A stretch of DNA of 64,000 bases, from assembly GCA_963693315.1 (NCBI GenBank), contig OY856188.1, positions 248,755,194 through 248,819,193 of the forward strand. The letters run 5' to 3'. Origin of the DNA: Diogma glabrata (Eukaryota; Arthropoda; Insecta; Diptera; Cylindrotomidae). Below, piece after piece: positions 47,049 through 58,973 of this stretch. The notes under the pieces were generated by a model, which did not search any database, was not told the origin of the DNA, and saw only the letters and a program-made list of their open reading frames with translations. Made by a program: the position numbers and the translations under genes. Numbering within the stretch: the first letter of the stretch is position 1; every line of letters starts with the position of its first letter.

Positions 47049-49924
47049 GCACGCACTAATTTGTGAACTGAGTTCAATATATTACTGCGCGTTTGTCAAT
47101 AACTTTTGAGATTGTTGTTTTACTCTTTATTTTGAACCCAATTTCTTACATTCGATTCGAATCATCTTTTGCATAATTTGTTTTCAGTTTGATGCAAGTT
47201 AGTTGTGCAAACTCTTTAGTGGGTACAATAATTAACGATGAAAAATTTCCCAAGAAACAAACTTATCGTTTTGTTATTGTTGGAAAACGGCCGTTAATAT
47301 ACTATAAATAAAAGCCGCGAGATGGCTTCTCTCCCTTAGTCCCCGATTTCTATCAGTTTCTGATTAGAATTGATTTTGTTTTGTTTGACGTTTGTTTGTT
47401 TTAAAATAAAAATGTCAGTCTCCATATGTTGAGATATCAATTCTTGATTTTTTTGTTAGAAAAATAAAATTTATATGTAGTCATTAGTTTTCTTAAATTA
47501 AAAATTGTGTTAACGCTTTGATTAAACAAATAGTTAATGTTCATAAAATTTTCTAGCGTTAGAAATACATGGCTCAATAATAAAAATAGAAAAAGCAGGT
47601 TAGATAATTTTTTTTGTGTGTTGCTTAAATTATGCTTAGCTGTAGTATCGAGAAACCTACAGATGTAAATGGCGTAATAGAAGCCTCATTCAATTTTCTT
47701 TGTCTGGGCATAGTAAATCTTACTGTGCATGCCCCAACGAATTAGTAGATGTAATTAAACCAATAAGAAGATAATTTGTGAAATAAATGTTAGTCAGACA
47801 GATTGATAGTTAAAGTAAAAGTTTTTATTTCATTTGCGAAGTCAAGGGTGTTTGTTTTTGGGAACGGTCCGAAAGAAAAAAAGTTAACGCAATTGGACTA
47901 TAAGCGTGGGAGGGCGTGACACTATATCAGGCCACTAAAGGCGACCGAAGTCATACAGTCGGTTTCAATATTACAACAACATATCACAAAAAGAAACTCA
48001 ATTGAATGTTGGAAACTTATCTTAATAACCACCATCTGTCCCGTAATCTATGAGGGACTAGGCGAGAACACGTGCGAAGGAGGGGAGATTGGTGAGTTCC
48101 AGATCAATCATGGAGTGAGTCATAATTTAATTATATTTTATTTATATGTATGAATGATTGTGGATATGTGTGTAGGGGTGTGAGAGCGTGTGTATGTGGA
48201 TGTGGGTGTGTATGTACAAATATATTTGTTACCCGCGCGTACTGTCAGAATCTAATTGGGAATTCATAGGCAAGAATTTAACGTATATATTGTACAAATT
48301 ATTTGAAAAAAATTTAAAAATAATTAAACTTAAAAATGGATGGCCGATGAATATGCAATCAATCGAATGATTTAGTGTATCATGAATTTGCTGCTGGGAT
48401 AAAGGTAATATATCATACGAATATTTATTCTAGTTCTTGCGTCTCAACGGATAACGTTTTGTCAATTCGATGATTCTCCTACCACATTGAAATGTGAAAA
48501 TGACTTCAATATTATTTTTGAAGAAATTGTTTTTTTTTTTGTGAAAGAAACCATGAAATAAAACTTTATTTTAAAATTCGCGTTGTGCAAATAGAAATCG
48601 TGTTGGTTATTATCCGAAGATGTAGTAAGGCGTTTTGGATTAACATATGGGAAAACCGATTAAAATGGAACTGAAGATTGGTCTGTTCGTGAAAATGTTA
48701 AAATAAGCATCTTCGAAAGCGCTGATCAACTTAAACTTTATCGATTAAATCAATAATTTGAACTAATTACTTATTGTTAGGTTGAACCCACAAAATCATC
48801 TTGGTAGTAAGTATATGTATTTGTTTGATCCGCTTCAAAAATTAAACATCCATTATCAGTACAACAACAAAAAATATGAGTAAATCTAAATAAAAACGAT
48901 TATTCATTCTTTAAATGTTGATAAAAAAAAATATGGCATACTAATATTTGGTGAATTAAATAGTTTAAAAATGATTTTCATACCTGTAAAACTCCTCTGT
49001 TTCTTTAGGAAATACGACATACGGATCAAAATACTATGAATAAAATCTAAATGAATTGAATCTTTAGAATAAAAATTTACCAAAATCGAATTATACAAGG
49101 TATTTGAGTTCAATAGCAGTTGGTTGTTCAAAATTAAATTTGGAGATTTTTTTTTAAGGCCTTATAAATTTCCAACTCTTCAGGAGGATTCATTAAAAAT
49201 CCTTTACTACATAGATGCAATGGGTCGGAATTTTGTTCAACACTGGTGTATTTCGGGTTATTATCATTTACATGATTTACGAGAATGGGCTTTAAATCCG
49301 GGTTTAAACAAAATTCGTTTTCTTGAAGTTTTTTCTTGGAGATCAAACAAAAACTACCTTTGTATTGATTTAAAATTTTTTTGTAAATGGAAACTTATTT
49401 AAAACATGTCTTAAGCATTATATTGATTCCTTTGACTCTAACACCAATCATTATGTCGTACAAGGTGTTTATAAAATAACTAAACATAGATTCGTATCGT
49501 GATAAACGCTGGGTACTCACCATTATAGCCATTGGTGGGGACTTAATCATGTTTAACTGTTTGCGTGAGTGTATGGGGACAGGTAGGATCGTGTGCATGT
49601 GTAAGTGAGTATGTATGTGGGTGGGCGAGTGAGTGTGTGGGTGAGCAAATGAAGTGCGAGAGCGTGTGAATGTGGGTTAAAATAAAAGGGTTGGGCGTGG
49701 TGATCGTGGTTCTTTCACCTATGGGGGTCGCCAGGGTCTATCCTTTTCACTTATTTATTTTTCCATTTAATACGTTCTTAACCAGAGATACGCGTACTAT
49801 TTTTCATTTGTGCTGGAGCAGCAGGATTTCTTTCTCGTCCCCACAGATTGCAGCTAGTCTGGGGCTCTAAATAAATCTCGCCAGGTACGCGGCCTGCTAT
49901 GCCATTTCGTTGTGGATCAACGAA
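47049..49924. other. 2.9-kb insertion of unknown type within the LINE relic
   Basis: Breaks the LINE between GAAATCAGCGGCATC and CCTCAAACTTTTTCTTAC. It carries a promoter-like stretch (ACTATAAATAAAAGCCGCGAG at about 47302), a GTGTGTGGATGTGGG-rich tract at 48150-48215, another at 49600-49670, and short frames at 49124-49402 and 49670-49870 that I cannot identify. Left and right ends show no clear TIR or TG..CA pair, so it may be a composite. Confidence 0.4.
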
Positions 49925-50212
49925 GCAGCGCTTCATTCCAATCATACCTCAAACTTTTTCTTACATCCGTTTCACTCGGCAATCAGCGAGCGCAACCAGT
50001 CAAACGGTCGAGATCACGCGGTCATACTGGCAGATTGCAGAGAGACTTCTTTGTCCGAACAGCATACAAATGGATTAGTTTTTCCGGAATCCATAGTTTT
50101 AGGTGGTTTCAATCCGCAGAAGTTTAATAAAAGCGTTCATCACCACCTAAGAACGCAAGTTGTTGTGGTGGACCTACGTCTTAAAAGGTATTTATGTGTT
50201 GTTGTGACACAT
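49925..50212 (+). pseudogene. Displaced 3' end of the unit C LINE
   Basis: CCTCAAACTTTTTCTTACAT through the FPESIVLGGFNPQKFNKSVH signature and HHHL, colinear with 3038-3234. It is followed directly by repeat R. Confidence 0.82.
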
Positions 50213-50932
50213 ATTGTAAACCCTATAACACAACACTTTTTATTTAAAAAAAAAACGTAAATAATTCGAAATACACCATTATACTACTTCTAACTTCGCT
50301 AAAAGTTGCGTCGACTGCTTTAATGCTTAAAGTAGAAAACGAAAAATCAGGCTAAAACAACATCAGGCTATCGCTTTTTTATCTTACACTAGCATAACTT
50401 GAAAGACTTAATGATTGTTCTATTTGCAATGTACTGACTAGACTTTCCCTGGCCAGACTCAATTATCGTTCATAATTAAAAACTTTAATAGACTTCGTCT
50501 AAAATTAACAAAGAAAACCAATAAAGAGTAAGTTGTACTTAATCAACAGTAGTGTAACAACCGTCGAGTTTATATAACGCAATCAAAAAATGTAGTTGTC
50601 TTCTTAAATATAACAAAAAACCATTACTTGGGCCATATTAATCAAAAAGAAGAGTTTTCTATGTTTTGGATACATATTTTGAACATATATAAATTTTGAT
50701 TAACTTTACAGCACCATTTTATGGAAGATAAATAGAGTAACAATAAGTGTAGAATATGTAGAATATTATCAATGTAGAAAATACGTAAGTTTATGTCAGT
50801 AATTTTACAAAAACAGCCTGGAAATATAATTATGATCTGATAGGTTAAAACAAAATATTTATCTCCTTTCTTCTTTTCTTTTTTATCTCAATGTAAATAT
50901 AATGGAGCTAATATGTGTTCACTGTTTGAATG
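50213..50932. repeat. Repeat R, unit C copy
   Basis: Matches 3300-4102, but stops at CTGTTTGAATGA and is joined straight to BEL sequence. The gypsy RT scrap and everything else lying between R and BEL in unit A are missing. Confidence 0.88.
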
Positions 50933-52256
50933 AAGTTGATAATACTCATACCAATAATAACACAATGGTAGCAGTCACAATTAAGAAATAGTGCCAACGT
51001 ACCAGATCAATAATACACTCCTACACTCTTTGTTTAGAAAACATCAGTTGCAATTTTACCAAGCGCATGAGAGTTGCAATAAACATTCAAGACAAGTTGA
51101 GAAATCAACATAAATTCAAGGTTCTTTTGGACACTGGATCACAAGTTTCATTTATTACAGAATCAGCTGCTTAAAAGATGCAATTGAACAGGAAACATGC
51201 TTGCGATTTTGTATTTGGACTTGGATTCAGATTTTTAACCGTTTCTAGAGGAAACATGTAACAAATGTTGAGAGTCACATTCGAGCCCATCAACACGTTT
51301 CAACTAGAAGCATTTACAATTCCAGGGATCACTTCATAGCTACTAACGATAGAAATTGAAATCTATAAGTGGGCGCAAATATACATGACCTGCAATTAGA
51401 AGATCCGATTTTTTTCAAAACATTAAGAATTGATGTGCCTATTGCCATCGATTAGGCGTTTTAAGTGTCAATATGTAATCAAATAAATTTTGATCGATGT
51501 AGTTTGACTTAATTGTTAATAATCGGTTGAATTATTGGTGGAGTGCCACCATTGATAGTGATCAAAACGAGCCAAATGGCTGATCCAACAAAAGTTAGTC
51601 TCTATGCTACAACATACGTTGACCATTTACTTGCTCGTTTTTGAGAAACTGAGGCGATGCCTGCATCTAAGCTAGGACCAGATAAGGAAATCATATGTGA
51701 ACGACATTTTCAAAAAAGATTTATGGGCAAAATGGTAACTATATCGTACGACTTCTATTTAAAGATAATTTAAATAATTTAATCCAAACAACAGAAATAA
51801 CAATCAAACTAATGAAAGCTTTATAGAATCTCGATTTAAATGGCAACCAGATTTCAGGAGCCTACCTTTTTCTTATCTCATAACGGCGTCTACAAAAACA
51901 CTAAGAAGGATGGTGGTGCAAAATTACAGGTTGCCTTTGACGGATAAGCGAAACTGTAAACAAGGCAAGTATTAATGAAATTTTCCTAATTGGACCTACA
52001 ATTCTATCAGGTTTAGTTCCGATACTATGTCGTTTTCGAACATACCGAGTTGTATTCACTGTTGAAGTGGAACAGATGTAGTGATAAATTTTAATGGATT
52101 ACCAAGATGCGAACTTTCAGTGTATCGTGTGGCGGGAAGAACAATCCGATACAATTCTTGGAAGGAATGAGAGGAACCATCCGACACTCCGACACAATTG
52201 ATGGACCCGCCGCCGTCACATTAATCGATGTGCCCCAAAATCTGATCATTATCTTC
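50933..52256 (+). pseudogene. BEL/Pao retrotransposon pol fragment, unit C
   Basis: Homologous to 11492-13325. The protease motif KVLLDTGSQVSFITESA (about 51118-51168) is intact here and carries the active-site DTG; the relic also keeps the CERHFQK-like motif near 51700 and the LNEIFLIGPTI RT start near 51980. It contains the empty site for the MITE at 12087. Many stops and shifts. An 8-bp-TSD element cuts it off at 52265. Confidence 0.8.
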
Positions 52257-52264
52257 TTATTATT

Positions 52265-53551
52265 GCTGCGTTTTTTTCATTTGGGTCAGGGTCAAGGTTT
52301 GAAACAAACGATGTGGGTCACCCAAAGAAAAAAAATATTGTATTTCAAATTGTTGGCAACACTGAGCTGAGAAGAAAAAAAATCGTGAGCTTGTAGCGCC
52401 ATTTTGAAATCAAAACTCAATATAAAAAAATTCAAAAAATATTTAACGTCTCGTGAAAAATAAAACTTCATATAAAAATAATTCAAAAAAATTTAATCAG
52501 AAACACTAATCCATTTTTTTACATATGGCAAAGTTCATTGATTATTGCAAATGGCGTGAAATAAAATGAAATAAAATAATTGATATTTAATAAAAGATTG
52601 TAAACATCTAATCTTGGAATAATATGGATTTTATATCGTAGGTATTGATTTAAAATTAATTTTAAGCAAATTTTTGAAATCGTGTTGAAAACAAATCATA
52701 TTAAAATTGATTTTAAACAAATTTTATAAAATATCTTTGACAATTCAACTCTCTAAAAAAAGTTTCAATAAGGTCCAATCAAAACGCTTCATTTACTATT
52801 TTTTAGCAAATCAAAACGATTTGTTTCGATTATTTTTTTCTGGTAGGAAGGAACAGCGAATATTTTCGAATATTTTCCGCCTACTTAATATATTAATTTA
52901 AAACCAAAATGCACATACAAAATTATGTGAAAATGCAATTTGCAAATAGTAAAAATGTCCGTTTTCATTCATAAATGATTGAATGTTTATGTTTATTTGT
53001 TAAAAATAAATTACAAATTTATAACATCTATGCGCCTACTAAGATGAAATAATATTTAATTTTGTTTGACAACAAAGGAATATGTTGTATGAAATAATGT
53101 TACTATTTCTGTTCGTTAAATTGTCTGCTAAATACAACTCGTCATCAAATTATTAGTCGATTATTTTTCAACATTACCACTCATGCCATTTGAGGTCAAA
53201 AATTTCCCTCGTGCGCTACGCGCACTCGGGACCTCAAATGACATTCGTAATAATGATTATGAAAAATAATCGACTATTATTTGACGACTCGTTATATTAT
53301 ATATGACAGTTTTTTTATTTTGAATAAATTTTCTTTGACATTCATAAGTTTTAAAATGACCATACCCACCTTATAAAATCAAAACCAACGTTTCGCCATC
53401 TCTTGCAATTTTATGTAACCAAAATATTTTAGATCATTGATCTAAAATAAATCAATAAGATAAATATCTGGGTTATGTTGTTGTTGTTTTTACATGTAAA
53501 AAATAGACTTGATCTAGACCTTGACCCTGACCGAAATGAAAAAAACGCAGC
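52265..53551. mobile_element. TIR element, possibly hAT-related
   Basis: Ends GCTGCGTTTTTTTCATTT and AAATGAAAAAAACGCAGC are inverted repeats extending to about 34 bp (GGGTCAGGGTCAAGGT). Flanks TTATTATT and TTATGTAT agree at 6 of 8 positions, a possible decayed 8-bp duplication. No transposase seen. Contains the hairpin at 53138-53291. Confidence 0.75.
53138..53291. repeat. 154-bp hairpin with CpG-rich apex
   Basis: Arms of about 60 bp (CTCGTCATCAAATTATTAGT / ATTATTTGACGACTCG, GTCGATTATTTTTCA, CATTTGAGGTC) fold onto an apex GTGCGCTACGCGCAC. Same design as 9665-9807. Confidence 0.85.
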
Positions 53552-53754
53552 TTATGTATTCATATTTAATGAACGCATAATACTCGCGGTCAATTATCCA
53601 TATCATTATTTCATTTCAATGATCATTCAGCTTTTATTAAATATTCGGCGCAAGCTCATTGTTTGCTCTCTTCTTCGATAGCTGTCAATTTGAATATGTC
53701 TCTCAAGATCCAACGTGTTGTAAAAATGTCGGGTGAATAAAAGTTTTGTGATTT

Positions 53755-53808
53755 TTAAAATAAAGAATTGTGTTATTTATTATAAGGAAGTCTCCCCAAA
53801 TAAATATA
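53755..53808 (+). repeat. Gypsy-type LTR end fragment
   Basis: AAAGAATTGTGTTATTTATT..GAAGTCTCCCCAAATAAATATACAAC matches 25522-25577. The 100 bases before it include TAAAAGTTTTGTG and AATAAAG, so a longer, older piece of LTR is likely. Confidence 0.65.
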
Positions 53809-53958
53809 CAACACTTCTCATAGTAATTAATTAATTAATTTGTGATAAGTTTCTTCATAATCAGTTCATTATTTTAGGCTGTAGTGTGAAAAAAATTCAA
53901 AATATTAAAAATTTGTATCGAAAGTTGTGAACCGTACTAAATGTTTATGGCCCTTGTT

Positions 53959-54198
53959 TCATCCAATTCCTCTATCACGACGTACATATGTGATTGAGCT
54001 TTGAAAACAACAGATGTTCGGAAGATCCTCCACCACTATGTTCAATATCGCTATTAGACCCCTCGTCATTTTGTCCAATTTTGAAATGAAATCAATATCT
54101 TCATTTTTAAGTGAACATGGATCATACACCAAAAAGCATCCAGGCTCATACACCAAAAAGTATCCGGGCTCATACACCAAAATGATGGTGACACTCAT
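53959..54198 (-). other. Frame conserved downstream of Kazal C, with minisatellite
   Basis: A 79-codon frame: repeat-encoded YEPG.FLV units, then EDIDFISKLDKMTRGLIAIL. The repeat part is in a different register from A and B (FLV against WCM), while the second part is in the same one. Coding status unproven. Confidence 0.3.
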
Positions 54199-54650
54199 AC
54201 ACAGACATACACCATTTTTGGCTATTTAGATTCAAAATGGTTCAAAATATGAGATAAAATAAAACTTGGGGTATTTAAAATTTTTTTAAAAAAATTGCAT
54301 TACTTCACATAATTGGTGAAGTAAAAACAGTGCTAAGACTACCAGGACAAAGCTTAATAAAGAACAAATAAATTACGAGTTTAGTTTTTAACAGCTGCAA
54401 ACACCAGCTGAATTTAACTTGAAAGTTTTTTTGCAGTTGATTTAGTAAGTGTTATAACCTAAAACAAAGCTTATTATGAAAAAACAACAATTTTGGTTCA
54501 ACATTTTATATTTGTAATTAAAAAACCGCACATTTACAATTATATCTTAATGATTTAATAGCTCCTGTTATTCACTACATCTTTGATGTAGATTCGACTC
54601 CTTAACAAATGCTGTAACGAAAAACATAAAAAAATTTCACACAATGCGTA

Positions 54651-54928
54651 CTAATTATATTTGTAAAAATTATAATTACAACTTTTGTTGACACAATTTG
54701 CGTTAGACAATTCGCATTCGCTATCAAAAGTTTGTCGAACACCATTGGAATCTACAGCACAAACTGGAGCATAAATAAACGGACAAGGTCGGAGACAATC
54801 AGGATTTTCTGCATTTGTAAAACAAACTGCAGCAAAAACTAAAATCATAATTCAAATTATAATAAACGATAAACTAATTATTAAAAACATCAAAACTTAC
54901 TAGCAACAACGCAAAACATGAGTTTCAT
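54651..54928 (-). CDS. Kazal-type serine protease inhibitor, copy C (2 exons)
   Basis: Predicted secreted inhibitor of 71 residues. Exon 1 is 54901-54928 and encodes MKLMFCVVA; exon 2 is 54651-54838; same intron phase and splice sites as A and B. Mature part: C-x3-C-PFIYAPV-C, VDSNGVRQTF, CELSNANC and NKSC, six cysteines in Kazal order. P1 is predicted to be Phe. The signal peptide has gained a Cys, but a Cys inside the hydrophobic core is tolerated. TATA box at 55034-55043, possible ATTAAA at 54554-54559. It is closer to B than to A in the middle of the domain (YAP(I/V)C, GVRQTF), but shares the C-terminal NYNFYKY with A, consistent with mosaic exchange or separate selection. Confidence 0.86.
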
Positions 54929-55033
54929 TTTACAATTTAAAAAACTATAATTTTCAAAAAATCACAGAATATTACTCGATATATCAGTTGAAACAATTCA
55001 AATCAAACTTAAAAATTAATATTATAACGTTAA

Positions 55034-55043
55034 CTATTTATAG
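55034..55043 (-). promoter_or_regulatory. TATA box of Kazal C
   Basis: CTATAAATAG on the minus strand, 106 nt before the ATG. Confidence 0.75.
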
Positions 55044-55271
55044 ACAACAAAATAAGCAAAATATTTTCTTGTTTATTCTCACATATATCAAAAAAAAGAG
55101 CAAGCACAGTGTAAGCATGACCAAGATGGATAATTGTAAAACTGTGATGCTAAAGCGAAACAAAACATGTTCTTTTTGTTATGCTCAAATCTCACCAACA
55201 CTTTGATAAAATATTATATGACAATCATAAACATTGAATAAGAAAAGAATACATAATATTTTTTCCTTTTA

Positions 55272-56248
55272 TCACAAGAAAATTAAGAACAACAGAATTT
55301 GAAATATTACCAAACATAAACGACTTTCAACAAAATACTTATAGAGAATAAATTATTTACGAAAAGGAATTATTTATTCTATGTTAAATCAGATGATATC
55401 TATGACTTTTTTTGGCAAATGATTAAGGTAGGTTCATTATTTGAACTATAATTGTGCATTACATTACATAATTATCTGTGCAATCAGCTTCCATTAACTT
55501 ATTATTACTCAACGCTATTTGACTTTGAGTTTCTTGTAGTGGAGCATAAATGTCTTGAGTTATGTCATCACGCCAGCGTTGTTAATGGTTTCTTTCCACT
55601 AATCCCTGTCTGGTTGTTGAGACACTTTTTAAGCCATTGATAATAGAGTTAAATTTCTAATGCAATTATATGCAATGAATCTGATGTCACCGCAATCCCC
55701 AAATAGTTTTGTGACTGATTTTAAGATTCATTCGGATTCTTTATCGATGGTAGCTGGTGTCCTTCGGTGTCCAGTATTCACTTTCATATGTAAGCAAAAG
55801 AGTTTATTCGACTCCAAAAGAAGTTTAATCGCAGAATTTTTGAGTAAGGACAGGTAACATTCGAAAATCTTAAGCGTTTCTTTATTATATTAGGTGCGGC
55901 TGAGAGCCGGCTTATATCTTAAATTCAAACTGTAATAAGTTTTTTTGAAAACTTTAAGATCACATACATGAACATTTGAGTTGATCAAATGACTAACCGC
56001 CCATGCCATAAAAACAAACATCATCGGCACTCGCAATATCTGGGATAAATGTGAGATAGAGATGTTGGAGAAAAACTTTTATCACTACCATTACGAGGAG
56101 AAAAGGTTGCGGCAAATATTTGTGCCAGCGTTCCATTACAGTTGTGGTTGCTCGCATTAAAAAATTCTAAATACGATTTGTTGTGAACGTTGAAGTCACC
56201 AATAACGATAACTTCACAAGTAGGATATTTTGCTTAATTTTCGTCCAC
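55272..56248 (-). pseudogene. Insertion carrying a non-LTR retrotransposon endonuclease scrap
   Basis: Absent from blocks A and B, which read TTTTTTCCTTTAATTGTATTGCTCAG straight through. On the minus strand, 56010-56240 reads EVIVIGDFNVHNKSYLEFF, then GTLAQIFAATF and, after a frameshift, IPDIAS. This is the GDFN(A/V)H core of the APE-type endonuclease of Jockey-like LINEs. The rest is too decayed to follow. Confidence 0.6.
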
Positions 56249-57143
56249 AGTATTTGCTCAGATTAAAAAATTGGGATTGTTGCGGCCGTATTTGTTATGC
56301 TGTGTGAGTGGTTAGTGTAATGCTGTTTTGTAGGCCGAAATGTCAATGTTAATTCTCTTGAATTTTGTATCATACGAGAGACACCTTGAACTTTTATGAA
56401 CCAGTAAAACGAGATTTAGATAAGCAAATTAAACAACTATTGTGGAATATGTATTATTGTCAAGCTGTTGTCCAAACTATCATAACAGATAAGAAAGATG
56501 TTTTTTAAAAATTTAGTGACCAACATATTGATAACATGCAACCCTATCTATCATAAACAAATTAAAACGTTTGTGTAAAGCAAATTTTATTACTAACTAG
56601 AAGGTGCCCGCACAACGATGCCAATGCTTTCCAAATAAATGGTTAGAAACTGTTTTTTGTTGGAGTAAATACTTTTATAACTTTTTTTATTGTCATTTAA
56701 TTTAATTTGATAGAACTAATATCAAAATGTAATATTGGTATCATTTGGCAGTCAACAAGAGCAATTAGGTGAAGGTCATAAAGCTTAATAAATTTGCATA
56801 TGAAATTTATGTTAAAATTAAAACACATTAGTACACACAAATGGTTTACACAGCAACTTTTATAAATAGATGGCAAAAGATAGAGGTGAGAAAAAGGTTA
56901 AAATTGTATTTTAAACATTTAAATCAAATATTTAAATGTTTTGCGATAATCCACTCAATATGTGTCGCAAAAAATGCATAGCGCTAACGTTTGATTCTAA
57001 TCGAAGAACCGGTCTAAGAATAACACCATTTTTAGTGAATGTTTTCGTTTTATGACTTTTAGAGTTTTCAAAAAAATTTTGGACAAACATAATAATAAAA
57101 CTAATTTATAGTATAATATAAAAATAATAATAAGAATAATATC

Positions 57144-58001
57144 AGTTATAAATCCAGACTTTTATACCAATCTAAAACCAGTCAAATCACTTCATTTATT
57201 AAGACTTATTTGCATATTTTTTTTAGTTTTACTTTTTGTGAATTCAAAAGGCCTGATTTTAGCTTGAAAAAGATTGTTTTCAATAGGTATAAAATAGTAA
57301 TACTGTCTAGTATTTATTATAGTTTTCACTGTCGAGAATCGAACATCACAGAAAAGATAGATGCGTTTAGAATAGAATTACATAATGACATTTGGATTTA
57401 ACAGAGCTGCCGGAGTATCACTTTATAGCCGACGCTCAAAAACGATACATAAGTTATTGTTATGAAATTGTTATTTGTTTTAACTCCGTCATGAAAAAGG
57501 TCAAATGACCTAGGGGTCAAAAATATTTTTTTCTACATACTAGAGGATGTAATAAACAAAAACTGATGTTAACTATTCGATTTGGGCTAGCAGTGTTTGA
57601 GAACCAAATTTATTAAAAACTTAGGCTGCATTCTAAAGCGTCGTTCTCATAACATATGGCATCTGAAGGGCTAAAATTTGGTATGCGAAGATATTTTATA
57701 GATGACTTCAAAGGTCTCAACTTTTAGCAAAATCGGGAGAGGTCTCTGGAAGAGATAAAAACACTTTATTTAAATGTTATGTGCAATGAATTTCTGAAAT
57801 TTATTGAGTTGAAAATATAGTTAAATTATTTTTCATTAAAATTAAATTAATTTTATCAAAGTCTTTAAAGCCTTTAGTTAAAAATTCACAGATTTTAATA
57901 ATAATCATAAACAAATTGACTACTTAGAACGGTTATAATTCAAACATTATTTCTAAGTTTTATAAATGTTTTACGTCGTAAACTCTTAATCCTTATCGAG
58001 G
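57144..58001. other. No gene recognised
   Basis: No open frames of note; may hold the 3' part of the hAT remnant that follows. Confidence 0.4.
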
Positions 58002-58331
58002 TCAAGGTTTTTTAATGCATAATAAATATGAACAAGCTTCTTTTTTTGACCTATCAAAAGATAATCGATTTCTGAAGGGAGTGTGAATATGACCCCAATT
58101 AGAAAAAATTCTTTCGATTTTAGTATAGACGAAGCAGGAATGCCTAGTAATTTGGTAGCCAATTTCGATAAATTGGGATGCTTGTATGTACCCCACCATG
58201 TTCCAAAATATTTCTGGTTTTTTCAAATCTTTCTCATAAAGAGTTTTAAACTGTTGTGCCCACCAAATTACGTGATGTTTAACATGTAGCGTTTGAAAAA
58301 CATATGCCCTCAAATGCAGAAGTAAGAACAA
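58002..58331 (-). pseudogene. hAT-family transposase C-terminal fragment
   Basis: A 109-codon minus-strand frame whose end reads KIERIFSNWGHIHTPFRNRL, then SFDRSKK. This fits the dimerisation region of hAT transposases of the (S)ERVFS..G.IHSK.RNRL..(E/D)(K/R)..K type. The preceding part (VIWWAQQFKTLYEKDL, FWNMVGYI) also suits that region. No catalytic part, TIRs or target duplication were found. Recognition is from one motif block, so moderate only. Confidence 0.5.
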
Positions 58332-58973
58332 ATCAAGTTTGGAGTAAAGGTGTTAAAAAAGAAGTTAGCTCTTTGTAGTTATATCTAACAATGAAGACTA
58401 TCTTCCCGGTCAACCCACACTTTTCCATTTTTTCATCTGCGATGCCGCATCATTGCATTTTTCATTAACAACTTTTTAACATAATTGGGCAGTATACATA
58501 AATTTTCGACTCACTGTTGAAGCATCAAAGTTACAAGATTTTGTTATGTAATTGAATTCTCATTATATAAAAATTTCGAGTCTCACTTTTCATTATCTCA
58601 TTTAGCTTGATTAAAATGAAACAGAAGAATTAATATTAATAATGTTTGAATTCTCTTTTCGTTGTCATGATCGTTTTCAATTCTTTTTGTTTGGATTCTT
58701 GGGTGGAAACAATTGATATGATATGATTACCTGTTAATTAAAGAGTGGTCCCTAATTTTTGTTTAGGGTGTACCATTAACAGAATACGAGTAAAAATGTT
58801 TTTGATAAATTGAATCAGCCTGTGGACTGGTTACGTTATAAATGTATTGTTTGCAACAATATGCACAACGATCTAAGGTTTTTATGCAATCAAATCTTCT
58901 ACTCTCTTGTTTAGTTTGTTTTAAAGATATAAATACCAAACATTTTTCATTTTGTAGTTGAGTTGTAATTAAA
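58332..58973. other. No gene recognised
   Basis: Shows patchy similarity to 7207-7345 (AAATTACGTGATG, GGAGTAAAGGTGTTA, CTTTGTAGT), so an old repeat is likely; not classified. Confidence 0.4.

Larger units (their letters stand above)
53803..57143. repeat. Kazal-bearing duplicated block C
   Basis: Homologous to A and B. It gained an insertion at 55272-56248 and lost about 290 bp (the LINE sliver and neighbours) near 56975. Confidence 0.9.

Noticed and set aside
48130..48215. GT-rich tract as a CRISPR-like or telomere-like array
   Set aside because: Simple TGTG/GATGTGG low-complexity sequence without regular spacers or telomere units.
49670..50127. Frames at 49670-49870 and 49912-50127 as possible genes
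   Set aside because: The first has no recognisable motif; the second is a shifted reading of the LINE C-terminus.
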